NCBI GenBank assembly: GCA_016946835.1
Contig: JACVTC010000155.1
Location: 184,501-248,500, forward strand
DNA from: Neocallimastix lanati (nom. inval.)
Lineage: Eukaryota > Neocallimastigomycota > Neocallimastigomycetes > Neocallimastigales > Neocallimastigaceae
Length of the DNA stretch: 64,000 nucleotides
Direction of reading: 5' to 3'
The notes under the pieces were generated by a model. It did not search any database and was not told the DNA's origin. It was given only the letters and a program-made list of their open reading frames with translations. Within the stretch, counting starts at the first letter, position 1, and each line of letters opens with the position of its first letter. A program made the translations under genes and the position numbers. This document shows, one piece after another, positions 1 to 11,537 of the stretch.

Positions 1-627
1 TTCAATTCTTTTTCTAGATCTTGTCATTATACGAGTTTTTTTTTTTTTATTTCTATTATCAATAATAATAATATCATCGTCAATTAAAGAATTTACTGTA
101 ATGTCTTGTCGTTTATTATTAGACCATTTACTGTTACCTTTAGTATTGTTATTGTTATTATTATGATTATTATCATTCTCATCCTCCTCATCATTATTAT
201 CATGATTAATGACTATTTCTTTATCATCTTTATTTATATCCTCTTTATTCTTATTTTCCTTTTCTTTTTCATTCTTTTCTTCATCATCATCATCAATAAC
301 AATCATTTCTATTTTATTATTTATTCTCTTAGTACTTTTTCTTTTACTTTTATTATTATTAGTATTATCATTAATAATAATACTTCTATTTCTTAATACT
401 CTTCTGTTGGTATCATCATTTTCTTCTTCTTCTTTTTTTTCTTTTTTTTCATTAATTCTTTTTTGTAATATATTAGTAAGAGAACCTGTCTCATTACTTA
501 AAATATCTTTCTCAATTTTATTAATTAATGTCTTTTTCCATCTTTGATTTCTTGGTATTCTTTTATTCACTGAAACACTTATATTACTAATGCTTGTTTT
601 ATTATTTGAATCTATTTAAATATATTT

Positions 628-679
<52 letters not shown>

Positions 680-943
680 AAAAAAGAAAAAGAAAAAGAA
701 AGGAAAAAGAAAAGAAAAAGAAAAAGGAAAAAAATAATAAAAAAAAATATATATATATATTATAATATAATTTAATATTGATTCCCAAAAAAAAAAAAAA
801 AAAAAAAAATTAATATATATTATATATATATCATATATCAATATAGGTAAAGTTTTTATAAAAATAATTTTATGATATTAACTTGATTTATTTCTGTAGT
901 TGGAAGAGGACTTTGATGTACTAACTTTATTGGATTTATCCAT
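1..943 (-). CDS. Lys/Asp/Asn-rich hypothetical protein, 5' part (two exons, runs off the left edge)
   Basis: The start codon is at 943-941. Exon 1 is 943-883, then a GT..AG intron (882-612) that holds a long A-run, then exon 2 from 611 to the window edge. The phases join (61 nt, then AT completing an Asn codon), and exon 2 stays open for all 611 bases, about 224 residues in view. The N-terminal part has a conserved-looking basic segment with IPRNQRWKKTLINKIEKDIL, followed by Lys/Glu-rich and Asn/Asp-rich low-complexity sequence. Two hydrophobic cores lie beside acidic runs (MIVIDDDDEE and DDDIIIIDN), a pattern like SUMO-interacting motifs. The C-terminus and any catalytic domain are outside the window, so I cannot name the protein. 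A nuclear role is a guess from composition. The gene model is well supported; the function is not. Confidence 0.7.
612..882 (-). other. Intron 1 of the left-edge gene, with a near-pure A-run
   Basis: The donor GT is at 882-881 and the acceptor AG at 613-612. The intron carries a homopolymer A-run near 631-677 and a second near 787-809 on the plus strand, so the exact length may be unreliable in any assembly. Reading frames seen inside it are only poly-Phe/Lys translations of the runs. Confidence 0.65.
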
Positions 944-1343
944 ATCACTGTCAGTAGAATTTAAATCTAAAATATCTATTAAATTATATGAAGATATTTA
1001 TTTTATTTTATTTTTTTATTACAAAATTTATAATTAAAATATATTATATATATATTTAATTATAAAATATAATTATATTAATATTGATATAATACTTATT
1101 CTCAAATTATAATTATTTATATATATATATTATCATACCACTTAAAAGTTTACTTTTAAAATTCAATTTTTCTTTCATTTTTTTTTATTTTTTTTTATTT
1201 TTTTTTTTTTTTTTTAATATATATATATACTTTCTTTCTTTCTTTTATAAAATATAATATTTTAAATTTTGGATTTTATTTTATTTTTTCTAATTATTAC
1301 TATCATTAAAGTTTTTGTCTTTATATTTTTTTTTCGAGTTTTC

Positions 1344-1380
<37 letters not shown>

Positions 1381-2490
1381 ATAAATTATTAATTAAGGAA
1401 AAAAAAAAAAAAAAAAAAAAAAAGTAAGTTACTTTTAAAAAATTATAAATATACTCTCTTTTTCTATGTAAATATATATATATATTTGTCTTCAAAAAAT
1501 TTCAAATTGTAATTTCAAAAGTTTTCCTTTTTTATTGATATATAGAAATATATAAAAATATATAAATATAAAAAAAAATAATAATAAAAAGAATTATAAT
1601 AATATAATTAAGAATGATTTAAAAATTTATTTTTATTGCAAGATATGTATTAATCCCATAGAACTACTATTTTTGATTATCATTTATTATTTTATTATAT
1701 TTTTTATTTCATTTTATTTTTGAGATTAAAATAAAATAAATTATTTGCTAAATAAAAATAAGATAATATAAAAAAAAGATATATTAATAATAAGATAATT
1801 TAAATAGGTAATAAAAAAAACAGGTATGCATATGCTTAGTATTTTTTTTAATAAAAAAATATATCTTTCAATTAATTGATGAAATTAATGTTTTTTAATA
1901 AAAAGTATTATTTCCTTTTTTCTGTAACATTTTATTAATCAATTAATTTTTTTTAAAATATATATATATATTTATTTATTTAAAGTTTTAATTTAATAAT
2001 AAAAGATTATCATCAAAAATTCATATAAAAGTTCATTGAATTAATAATTACCTCTATAAATAATGGATATATATAAACAAAGAGTAATTAAATATGAAAA
2101 TGAAAAGAAAAAATTTATATTATTAATGAGCAAAAATCTTCTCAATTTAAGCTTTCCGTCTTAATTATAAGAAATAAAAAAAAATATTAATATCGACTTT
2201 TTAATCAAATCAAATAAAAAATAAAAAATAAAAAAAAAATTTAATTAAATTAAATTAAATAAAATTGTAAATATGAAATCTTAATTATTATAAAAAAAAA
2301 AAAAAAAATTTTTTTTTTTTCATTTTTCATTTTTTTATTTTAAAGTTATTACTTTGTATTTTGATTTATACGAATTTTAAAATTATAATAAAAAAATGAA
2401 TATTACTATCATATATTCATTCATACTTCTAGTAAGAAAAGAGGTAATTAATTATTTTTATATTATAAATATATTTATATATTTATATAT

Positions 2491-2566
<76 letters not shown>

Positions 2567-2612
2567 ATTTTCTTTGAATTATTTTTATTTTAATTTATTC
2601 TTCTTCTTCTAC

Positions 2613-2644
<32 letters not shown>

Positions 2645-2717
2645 TATAATTAATAATAAACTATAGAAAATTATAATAATAATAATAATAATAATTAAAT
2701 AATTAAAATAAAATAAA

Positions 2718-2752
<35 letters not shown>

Positions 2753-3241
2753 TGTAAAATATATATAACATAGATGGAGTAAGAAAAAAAAAATTTTTTT
2801 TTTCTTTTTTATTATATAACATTATATAACATATAGATCAATTATACTTTTTTTTTTTTTTTTATTAATATTTTTTACCAATTTCATTTTGATTATTATT
2901 ACTATTATTTTAATTAATTATTCATTAAAAATGTTTTTTTTTTTTTTTTTAAATATATATATATATATAAATTTTATTTTATTTTATTTATTTTTTTTAC
3001 TTTTTCTCTCTCTCTCTTTATTATTTTTTTTTATTGTTTTTAATTTATAATTTTTTTATTTTAATTTTTATAATTTTTTCTTTATTTTAAGATTTTTAAC
3101 TAATAATTATTTAATTTTTTTGTTAAATTTAAAACTTAAATAAATTTGAAGTTGTCTTTTTTTTTTATTTTTTATTTTTTATTTTTTTTTTATTATTATT
3201 TATTTATTATTATGACTATAGATAAGTAATAAAAATTTTAT
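944..3241. other. Intergenic low-complexity DNA
   Basis: About 2.3 kb of A/T homopolymers, (AT)n and (ATT)n tracts between the divergent 5' end of the left-edge gene and the 3' end of the ubiquitin-fold gene. No reading frame has coding character; the one near 2396-2593 is a translation of A and AT runs. No RNA gene was recognised. Confidence 0.6.
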
Positions 3242-4290
3242 TTATGAAATAATACAACAGCATGATGCATTGGCTGGTTTTACATCATCTTCTTTATCTT
3301 TTTCATCTATGTATTTTTTTTTTTTATTAATATATTAATAACAAATAATTTTAATTAATAAATATTGAATTTTAATATATAAAATTTTAACAAATAATAA
3401 AAAAAAAAAATATTTATAAATTTATTTCATTAATACTATTTAAATAGATATACATATTAGATATACATTTTATATATCATTAAATAAAAGAGATAATATT
3501 TATTATAACAAAAATAAAAAATAAAAAAATAAAATATACCTAATTCCTTTTTAGAAAATTTAATAATTAAATGAACAATAGTAGTTTGACCTACTGGAAG
3601 TTTATTAGCTAATTAAAAATTATAATATTAATATTGTATTAATACATATACATATTTAAAATGAATTATTACAAATTTCAACAATAAAATTATTTTTTTT
3701 TTTTTTTAGTTTCAGTAGTTATATTTATTATTAAAGATACAAAATAAATATTGTATAAATATGGTTTAAATAATTTAAATCATAAGATGAGTTACCTTCT
3801 AAAGTACTTTCATCTTCCAAATATTTACCATAATGTAATATTTTGATATTGTTTATTGTTGTTGGCACTTCATCCGTCCATTCTATAATCAATTTTCATT
3901 TTATATTATAAATTTATATAATAATTATTAAATAAAATAATCATACCATTAATAAAAATTATTATGTAAAAAAAGTTTTAATGATAATTACAAATATATA
4001 TATAAATATATTTATTTCAATATAATATATTTTTATTTTTTTAATTATTGCTTTTAATTTCTATTAATTCTATTATAATGTTTATATTTTTTCTGCCATT
4101 TACCTTTTGGCCATGTATCCAATATTTGTTGTTTTAAGTTTAGTATAGTATCTGAAGATTCAAGTAGGACATCCGTTCGAGTTCCATTGGGTCTAAGTAA
4201 ACGTACATTAACTTTATCACTTGGTACTTCTTCATTAATTACAACACCATGGTTTGATGAGGTTTCCTTATTTTCAACTTCTTCACCAGC

Positions 4291-4321
<31 letters not shown>

Positions 4322-4796
4322 TATATATGTTAATATAAATTATACAATAAAATAACATGTTTAATTTATTAAAACTATGCTATTTATATGATAATAATAA
4401 TAAAAACAAATATAATAATATAAAGAAAAATTATTTTTATATTTATATTTATTGCTATATATTATTATATGCTTCACATATAAAAATAATAGTATTTACT
4501 ATTATATAGTTTACAATTAATTTATTAAAATAATGTTATATTTATATGATAATAATAAAAATATATATATTCATTGCTATATATTGTTGTATGTTAAATA
4601 TATAATAATAGTATTTACTGTTACATAGATAACAATAAATATTAAATTGCTTGTAAAATATATATATATATATATTCATTTGAACATTTATAGAGTTATT
4701 TTTTAAGAAAAAAGAATTGATAAAGTTAAAATTGAAAAAAAAAATACCTTCAACTAATTCGTCCTTATTAGTTGCTTCAGCGTTATCAGTATCCAT
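3242..4796 (-). CDS. UBL3: Membrane-anchored ubiquitin-fold protein, UBL3/MUB family (5 exons)
   Basis: The exons are 4796-4748, 4289-4104, 3882-3796, 3608-3540 and 3306-3242. All four introns are GT..AG and every exon boundary is in phase 1, giving 151 aa. After an acidic N-terminal tail of about 45 residues comes the ubiquitin fold: VNVRLLRPNGTRTDVLLESS, an LKQQILDTWPKEWTDE helix, IKILHYGKYLEDESTL, and KLPVGQTTIVHLI. These match the animal UBL3 and plant MUB pattern (NWP..W, Y.G..L, LP.G.TTVMHL). The C-terminus is SCCCIIS, a CaaX box (C-I-I-S) with extra cysteines, so prenylation, possible palmitoylation and membrane anchoring are expected. There is no C-terminal di-glycine, as usual for the family. 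In other organisms these proteins work in membrane sorting or E2 recruitment; the role here is inferred. The longer acidic N-terminus is the main difference. Confidence 0.9.
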
Positions 4797-5502
4797 AAGT
4801 GGTGAATAATATTTATATTTGTTTGAAAACGTCGTTGTTAAAAATATTTTTTAAAAAAAAAAAAAAAAAAGAGGAATATGAAAAATGAATGTATTGATAA
4901 AAGGCTTTAAGAGAGTTTTTTCTACTCCTGATTATTGACTTTTTTTTTTTTATTTATATATTATTATATATTTTTTGTTTTTATATTATATGTTGCTATA
5001 CTTTATTTTTACTATTTTTTTTTTTTATTTGTTTTTTTAATTGTTTTATTAATTCCAAAATTGCTTTTTTTTTTTTTTTATTTTTTTTTTTATTGAAATA
5101 TATATTACTTTAACGGAAATAAAAAAAATAATTTTATTTTATTCAGATAAGAAATAGTTATATATATATTTATGTGTGTGAAAATAATATATATATTATT
5201 CTTTCAAATTGAAATAATTTTTTTTTTTTCAAAAAAAAAAAAAAAAAAGAATATATTAAATGAATAGCTCTGAAAATATATATATGTATATTTTTTTTCC
5301 AATCAAAAGATATATCCTAAATGAAAGTATCCAAATATTCCAATATTAATTGTATCAATTAAAATATAAAATAATAATAAAAAAAAAAAAATAGAATATA
5401 TATAAATAAAAATATCGATTAAAAAATAGATTAGTTTAATATGATATGAAATAATTAATAATTAATTATTATAAAATAGAAAAATAAAAAAAATATATAT
5501 AT
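4797..5502. other. Upstream region of the UBL3-like gene
   Basis: AT-rich non-coding DNA containing poly-A/T runs just upstream of the start codon. It probably holds the 5' UTR and promoter, but no individual element can be supported. Confidence 0.45.
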
Positions 5503-5779
5503 AATATAGTATAATAGTGTTTTTTTATTGTTGTATTTAACTTGTCATAACATATTTAATATAGTATAATAGTGTTTTTTTATTGTTGTATTTAACTTGT
5601 CATAACATATTTAATATAGTATAATAGTGTTTTTTTATTGTATTTAACTTGTCATAACATATTTAATATAGTATAATAGTGTTTTTTTATTGTTGTATTT
5701 AACTTGTCATAACATATTTAATATAGTATAATAGTGTTTTTTTATTGTTGTATTTAACTTGTCATAACATATTTAATAT
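5503..5779. repeat. 55-bp tandem repeat, five copies
   Basis: Units begin AATATAGTATAATAGTG at 5503, 5558, 5613, 5665 and 5720. Four steps are 55, 55, 52 and 55 bp; the short one has lost a TTG. The copies are otherwise almost identical, implying recent expansion. Each unit carries ACTTGTCATAACATATTTAA. No coding frame is present. Confidence 0.9.
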
Positions 5780-6032
5780 TATATTTAATTTATTTTTATT
5801 AATTATAAACTAAGAGAAATAATAATTATTATTTTTTTAATTAATAGATAATGTCATTTCTTATTACTAATATTTTTGATTCAATTTAATATTGTATTAA
5901 ATATCATATAAACAAATATTATTTATATTAAAGAAATTAATAATAGTATTTAAATTGAATTAAATATTCAACATTTTAAAAATAAATAATATATATAAAA
6001 AATATTATTTATAATGAGATGATTTCATCTTT

Positions 6033-6063
<31 letters not shown>

Positions 6064-6784
6064 CATTTTTATTATATATATATTAGAAAAAGTTTAATTT
6101 TTTTTCACGCATATTTATAATAATAATAAAATATTTAATCAAAATGAATAATACTCGTATTAATTAATAATAATTTTATTTTAGGTATTATAAATTATTT
6201 TATTTATTTATTTATTTTTGGAACTTTCATTTTGTGGTTTTGTGGTTTGCTTTGAAATATCTATATCTTACTTTACATAATCAAAATTTATGATTTATAT
6301 TTTTGAAAAACTTTTTTTTTATTTCTTTATTTCAAAAAAAAATATATTTATATATGAATTTGTATATATTTGTATATAGATTTAATGTTTCTATTATTCT
6401 TTTACATTTAAAGAGTATATATTAGATATTTTTATAGAACGATAAAAGATACTTTTTGTTTTAAATGAACTTTTTATTTGCAAATAAGATATTATATGTA
6501 TTATTATTAAATTATTAGAATTATACTGTAAAAAAAATATATATATATTATTATTTTAATATTATTATTGTTATAATAGTATTAATTATATTTGTTTTTT
6601 AATCTTCATTAAATAACAATATATAAATCCAAATATCATATTTGAAATGTCATATTAAATGGTTCTTTCTATTTTTATATTAAAATTTAAGCTTTTGTTA
6701 AAAGATATTTACTTTCTACTTTATGGTAAAAATAAATAACAAAAAAAAAGTAAAACAAAAAAATTCTTATTATTTTTAAAAATT
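5780..6784. other. Intergenic AT-rich DNA
   Basis: Roughly 1 kb without a credible reading frame or RNA gene. It contains a T-run at about 6038-6063 and then leads into the heptanucleotide array. Confidence 0.55.
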
Positions 6785-7410
6785 CTAATAATAAATAATA
6801 AATAGTAAATAATAAATAATAAATAATAAATAATAAATAATAAATAATTGAATAATAAATAATAAATAATTGAATAATAAATAATAAATAATAAATAATA
6901 AATAATAAATAATAAATAATAAAATAATAAATAATAAATAATAAATAATAAAAAGAGTATTTATTAATAAATAATAAATAATAAATAATAAATAATAAAT
7001 AATAAATAATAAATAATAAATAATAAATAATAAATAATAAATAATAAATAATAAATAATAAATAATAAATAATAAATAATAAATAATAAATAATAAATAA
7101 ATAATAAATAATAAATAATGAATAATAAATAATAAATAATAAATAATAAATAATAAAAAGAGTATTTATTAATAAATAATAAATAATAAATAATAAAAGG
7201 AGTATTTATTAATAAATAATAAATAATAATAAAGAGTATTTATTAATAAATAATTTAATAATAAATAATAAATAATAAATAGTAAATAATAAATAATAAA
7301 TAATAAAAAAAGCATTAATTAATAAATAATAAATATTAAATATTAAATATTAAATATTAAATATTATATAATAAATAACAAATAACAAATAATAAATAAT
7401 AAATAATAGA
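6785..7410. repeat. Heptanucleotide (AAATAAT)n array with recurring spacer, first block
   Basis: Long runs of the 7-bp unit AAATAAT are interrupted at irregular spacing by a conserved spacer, AAAAAGAGTATTTATTAAT (for example near 6949, 7155, 7196 and 7230), with degenerate versions near 7306. The unit is not the trinucleotide repeat common elsewhere in the window. The block decays into AAATATT and AATAACA variants near 7330-7400. Confidence 0.9.
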
Positions 7411-7980
7411 ATTTGAAATAAAGATAAACCTGAAACCATAATAAAAACAAAATAAAATAAATCAATATATACAGAATTTACATTCAATATATAACATTCA
7501 ATATATTAATATATGAATAAAATTTATTTTTAATATATATTTAATATAGAAAATTTTATTAAAATTTGATTAAAAATCAAAAAATTTAATATAAAATAAT
7601 AATAATAATTAATAATAATAATTAATAATAATAATAATAAATAATAATTAATAATAATAATTAATAATTAATAATAATAATTAATAATAATAATAATAAA
7701 TAATAAATTATAAAAATAATAATAGAAAATAATAATAATAATAGAAAATGATAATAAATTAAAATGATAATAAATGATAATAATAATAATTATAGATAAC
7801 AATAATAATAATTATAGATGATAATAATAGATAATAATTATATATAATACTAATAATTATAGATAATAAATTATTATAATAATAATAAGAGAAAATAATA
7901 ATTGAAAATAATAAGAGAAAATAATAATAATAAATAATAATAAAGATGATAATAATAAATAATAAATAATAATAAATAAT
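7411..7980. repeat. Degenerate AAT-rich stretch between the two heptanucleotide blocks
   Basis: Starts with about 180 bp of less repetitive sequence, then imperfect AATAAT, GATAAT and ATAGAT repeats. No gene signal. Confidence 0.65.
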
Positions 7981-8340
7981 AAATAATAAATAATAAAAAG
8001 AGTATTTATTAATAAATAATAAATAATAAATAGTAAAAAGAGTATTTATTAATAAATAATAAATAATAAATAATAAATAATAAAAAGAGTATTTATTAAT
8101 AAATAATAAATAATAAATAATAAATAATAAAAAGAGTATTTATTAATAAATAATAAATAATAAATAATAAATAATTAAATAATAAAAAGAGTATTTATTA
8201 ATAAATAATAAATAATTAAATAATAAAAAGAGTATTTATTAATAAATAATAAATAATAAATAATAAATAATAATAAAGAGTATTTATTAATAAATAATAA
8301 ATAATAAATAATAAATAATAAATAATAAATAATAATATAG
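7981..8340. repeat. Heptanucleotide (AAATAAT)n array, second block with regular spacers
   Basis: Same unit and same AAAAAGAGTATTTATTAAT spacer as the first block, but the spacer recurs about every 40-55 bp (near 7995, 8036, 8085, 8130, 8185, 8227 and 8274). This makes a higher-order repeat. It ends close to the 3' end of a truncated signal-peptide fragment at 8431. Confidence 0.9.
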
Positions 8341-8430
8341 ATGATGATAATAATGATAATAAATAATAATTGTTAAGACTTATGAATTTATAGTTTATTC
8401 TAGTATTTAATTATTCTAAATTAAATATTT

Positions 8431-8541
8431 TTATATTAATACATTATGATTTATACCAAGATCACTTATCCAATCACAATCAGATGCAATAATACTCTGG
8501 AATAATGATATAAACCAAACAATAATTAATATCTTATTCAT
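8431..8541 (-). pseudogene. Signal-peptide fragment of a secreted protein gene
   Basis: Reading from ATG at 8541 gives 36 residues: a short basic start, a hydrophobic stretch (ILIIVWFISLFQSIIA) and then SDCDWISDLGIN before a stop. This looks like a cleavable signal peptide plus the first residues of a secreted protein. A GT lies after the DLG codons, so it could be a first exon, but the sequence beyond passes into the tandem array and no second exon is seen. It is divergent from the Cys-rich gene at 8699, with only 157 bp between the two start codons. I call it a truncated gene; the mature protein is not recognisable. Confidence 0.5.
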
Positions 8542-8698
8542 TTTTATATATAGTTATATTTTTTACTTTCTTTATTACTGCCTAAAATCAATTGAAAAGT
8601 CAAATGAATTTATATATTTTTCATATCTTTTAAAATATCTTTATTAATTATTTATTTGTAAAAATAATTGTGATTATAAAAGAAATATATTCGCAAAT

Positions 8699-9445
8699 AT
8701 GTACTACATTAATTTTATTCTGACTTTAATTATATTTCATATAATTTTTGTTTATACTTCTGATTTAGAACAACCAAAAAAATACTATTATTATAACAAT
8801 ATTACCTCTTATAAATATCATGATAATTACATTCATAAAACTTGGCCTACAACCCAAGAAAAAGTATTACAAATTAAAGATATCAATTTTCCTGGGTTTT
8901 ATTGTAAAAAAAATCTTTGTATATCTGAAGGAGATGAACCATTTGTTGAATTCGCAGATAAAAATGGAAATATAAAAATGTATATTCCAAGCACATGTAA
9001 TTATAATATTAAAAATACTAATTGTGTTACCACCTTATGTTCTTCCAATGAATGCTTTTCAAACCAATGTACTTCGGATTCAGAATGTTTATCTAATAAA
9101 TGTTTTATATCAAACACTAAAGAAAATTTATTAAATGGATGTTGTATATTTAACGATGAATTTCCTATAACACATTGTGCTAATATTCATACTAGATACG
9201 GTGCGTCATATATGCATTGTGGTAAGACACTATATGACTCATGTCAAGATGATGATGAATGTGGCTCACTAAATTGTGTAAATAACTATTGTGAAAAACA
9301 AAAATCTGTTCAGGTTTTAGGTATAGGTGATTACGTAACAATGTATATAATTATACTAATAATTATATTAATAATTATAATTATTTTATGTTGTTTTTGT
9401 CATATTAAATTACATAAACATAAACCTGCATTATTATTACTATAA
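8699..9445 (+). CDS. Cys-rich secreted type I membrane protein, family not recognised
   Basis: Intact single-exon frame of 248 aa. Residues 1-20 form a signal peptide (hydrophobic, ending near VYTSD). The ectodomain is Tyr/Asn-rich at first, then Cys-rich from about residue 72 to 199, with patterns such as CTSDSECLSNKCF and CQDDDECGSLNCVNNYC that suggest several disulfide-bonded knots. A hydrophobic helix (MYIIILIIILIIIIILCCF, about 215-233) is followed by a short basic tail. The expected topology is extracellular N-terminus with one membrane pass. Its base composition is clearly less AT-rich than its flanks, which fits real coding sequence. The C-x4-C type spacing resembles cysteine-rich surface proteins, but no named domain is secure. 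Function unknown. Confidence 0.75.
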   Translation: MYYINFILTLIIFHIIFVYTSDLEQPKKYYYYNNITSYKYHDNYIHKTWPTTQEKVLQIKDINFPGFYCKKNLCISEGDEPFVEFADKNGNIKMYIPSTCNYNIKNTNCVTTLCSSNECFSNQCTSDSECLSNKCFISNTKENLLNGCCIFNDEFPITHCANIHTRYGASYMHCGKTLYDSCQDDDECGSLNCVNNYCEKQKSVQVLGIGDYVTMYIIILIIILIIIIILCCFCHIKLHKHKPALLLL

Positions 9446-10309
9446 TGATTATTTCTGTTTTAATATCTTTTATTATAAATATAAATCATAATAATTGATA
9501 CTAATGTGAAAACTAATCAACTTCCTAATAGTAATAAACTGTTAATAATCTGATACCATAAAACCCATATAATACAACCATTAATAATATATTTATGCTC
9601 TTTACTACAATTTGCAAACATATATATTTTATATTAATAAAATAATAATAAATAAATATGAATCTATTATTAGCATGCAATTTGAATGAATTATACAATT
9701 GAGCTTGATAAACATCTAAATATTAGAAATTCAACAATAAAAATTAGATTTATCAATAATAATAAAGAAAAAAAATAAAAATATATATCAACATCTAGAA
9801 ATCATGGATAAATAATTATTTATGTAATAGCAATAAACAATGAATTTTTAAAACTTCATTTCATAATTATAGTTTGTAAAAGGGAATTCTTAATTGGAAT
9901 CAAACACACCAAAAGCTGCAAAATACTGTCCTGGGAGGCTTAGGTTTGTTTATATGTAGTTGATATTATTGATATATGCAGTAGATCTGAATGTTGTTGT
10001 TAGTTATGCATGCTCATATACTATTTTAAATTATTAATATATGTTTATGCAATATTTGTGCATATTCTGTATATTTGCATAATCAATATATATATTAGTA
10101 TTGTAATAGAAATATTATATATCAATAGTAGCATTGCATCAAGTTTAATGAATGATATTTTATGTTATAAATTCTGTATTCTAATTGATGGTACAAATAA
10201 TGGTAGTTCTAGATACGTTGTAGAAATATGTGATTATTTAAATTTATTTAATTATAAAATATTTATTTAAATATTATTATTAAAATGTAATTTAAGTTAT
10301 ATATATGCA
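9446..10309. other. Non-coding or decayed sequence downstream of the Cys-rich gene
   Basis: Composition here (near 9880-9990 and 10130-10220) is less extreme than true intergenic DNA, suggesting gene debris. A short open stretch near 10150-10260 includes ILIDGTNNGSSRYVVEICDY but has no recognisable domain. Nothing intact. Confidence 0.4.
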
Positions 10310-10482
10310 TACTTGTAATAACAACAATGCTGTTTTATTTTCTATTTTATCTGTTGTAGAATTGTAATAATAAACATATTCTGGTAAATTGGATTTGATA
10401 TTTCCATGATAACATCTACCTTGTTGAGAATTTCATCAGAATATGAATAATATGAAAGTTCTGGAAGATCTGTTAATTCACA
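10310..10482 (-). pseudogene. Fragment of a possible leucine-rich-repeat or secreted protein gene
   Basis: Reading down from 10482 gives CELTDLPELSYYSYSDEILNK, with LTDLP like a leucine-rich-repeat start. After a one-base frame change near 10418 it continues GRCYHGNIKSNLPEYVYYYN with another N.LP motif. No start, no full repeat and a broken frame make it a remnant. The LRR assignment is tentative because only two partial repeats are visible. Confidence 0.35.
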
Positions 10483-10625
10483 ATTATTTCAGTAGTATCT
10501 CTATAAAGTTTCTGTTTGAAATGATGATTTTATTGTTATTTTATTGTGGAATCCAATTCAACATCAATGTGTAATCTTGAGCTATATGCAAATTGAATTT
10601 ATGATGTTGTTTTGAGTTAATTATT

Positions 10626-11369
10626 TTGGGTTGGTTAAAGCAAACTTGCATCATCACCATCGATGTAGAAATATTCAGTATAAAAATAAAACCCCTATAT
10701 AATAAAATTTCTAAAGAAATGGGACTTATATGTCCAGAATATAATTCAATTAAATCCCAAATATCAAGAAATTTAAATAAAAAACTACCATCCAATGTAA
10801 CAACATTTGCTGAAATTCCAAGTGAATCTGAATATTATAAAACAAAGCGAGGTGAAAATTTTATGATATTCAAAAATTCTAATTTAATAATTTTTCAATC
10901 CCCTTTTCAAGCAAAATTATTTAGGGAATATAATGATGATATATTTGTTGATGGTACATTTTTTATTGCCCCTAAATTTAGTTATCAAGTATTTATTACA
11001 AGAACTTATGCTAAAGAATTAGATAGTTTTACACTACTTCTTTTGCAATATTAAAAAATAAAGAACAAGAAACATATAAAATGTTATTTGAAAAATTGAA
11101 AAAAAATGCTAATACATGTAGCAATAATATAAGAATTGAACCAAAAAATTTGCATTGTGATTTTGAAAGGGCCATATCTAAAGCAGCAAAAACAATATTT
11201 CCTAATACAAATATTAAATATTGCTTTTGGCATTATAAAAAATCACTAGAAATTAAGAAAAATAAATTATGCTATAATGAAGTAAAAAATAATAATAATA
11301 TATTTATTTATTATAAAGCTATTTCAAATTTACCATTTATAAATCCAGGACAATTAAACATAATATGAA
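10626..11369 (+). pseudogene. MULE-type transposase fragment, frameshifted
   Basis: From about residue 18 the translation is closely related to the minus-strand copy at 41601-43022 (shared blocks: SKEMGLI, LPSNVTTF, SEYYKT, FMIFKNS, FQSPFQAKLF, DIFVDGTF.IAPKF). The VDGTF motif holds the first catalytic Asp and HCDFE the second. A one-base shift near 11030 breaks the frame, after which the sequence continues to FWHYKKSLE and stops at 11369 (LPFINPGQLNII). The N-terminal FLYWCH-type zinc finger and the C-terminal third seen in the other copy are missing, so this is an internal fragment. The family moves by cut-and-paste; this copy is not functional. Confidence 0.8.
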
Positions 11370-11537
11370 TAGATATTCTAGATTTATTATTATGAATAAT
11401 TTCGTTTTCAAATAATATAAAATAAAATATAAAGGATATTAGTTTGAAAAATCTTACGATGTAGTTAGTTTTATAACCATAATGATATTTATTTAATTTC
11501 ATAATGTTATGTATTTATTTTATTTCATAATTTTTAG

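Noticed and set aside
6785-8340. Telomere repeat or CRISPR array
   Set aside because: The unit has no G-rich strand as telomeres do, and the spaced elements are not unique spacers; the whole is a simple satellite.
10010-10270. Protein-coding gene of 86 aa
   Set aside because: Composition follows AT-rich DNA, no domain or signal, and it lies among fragments.
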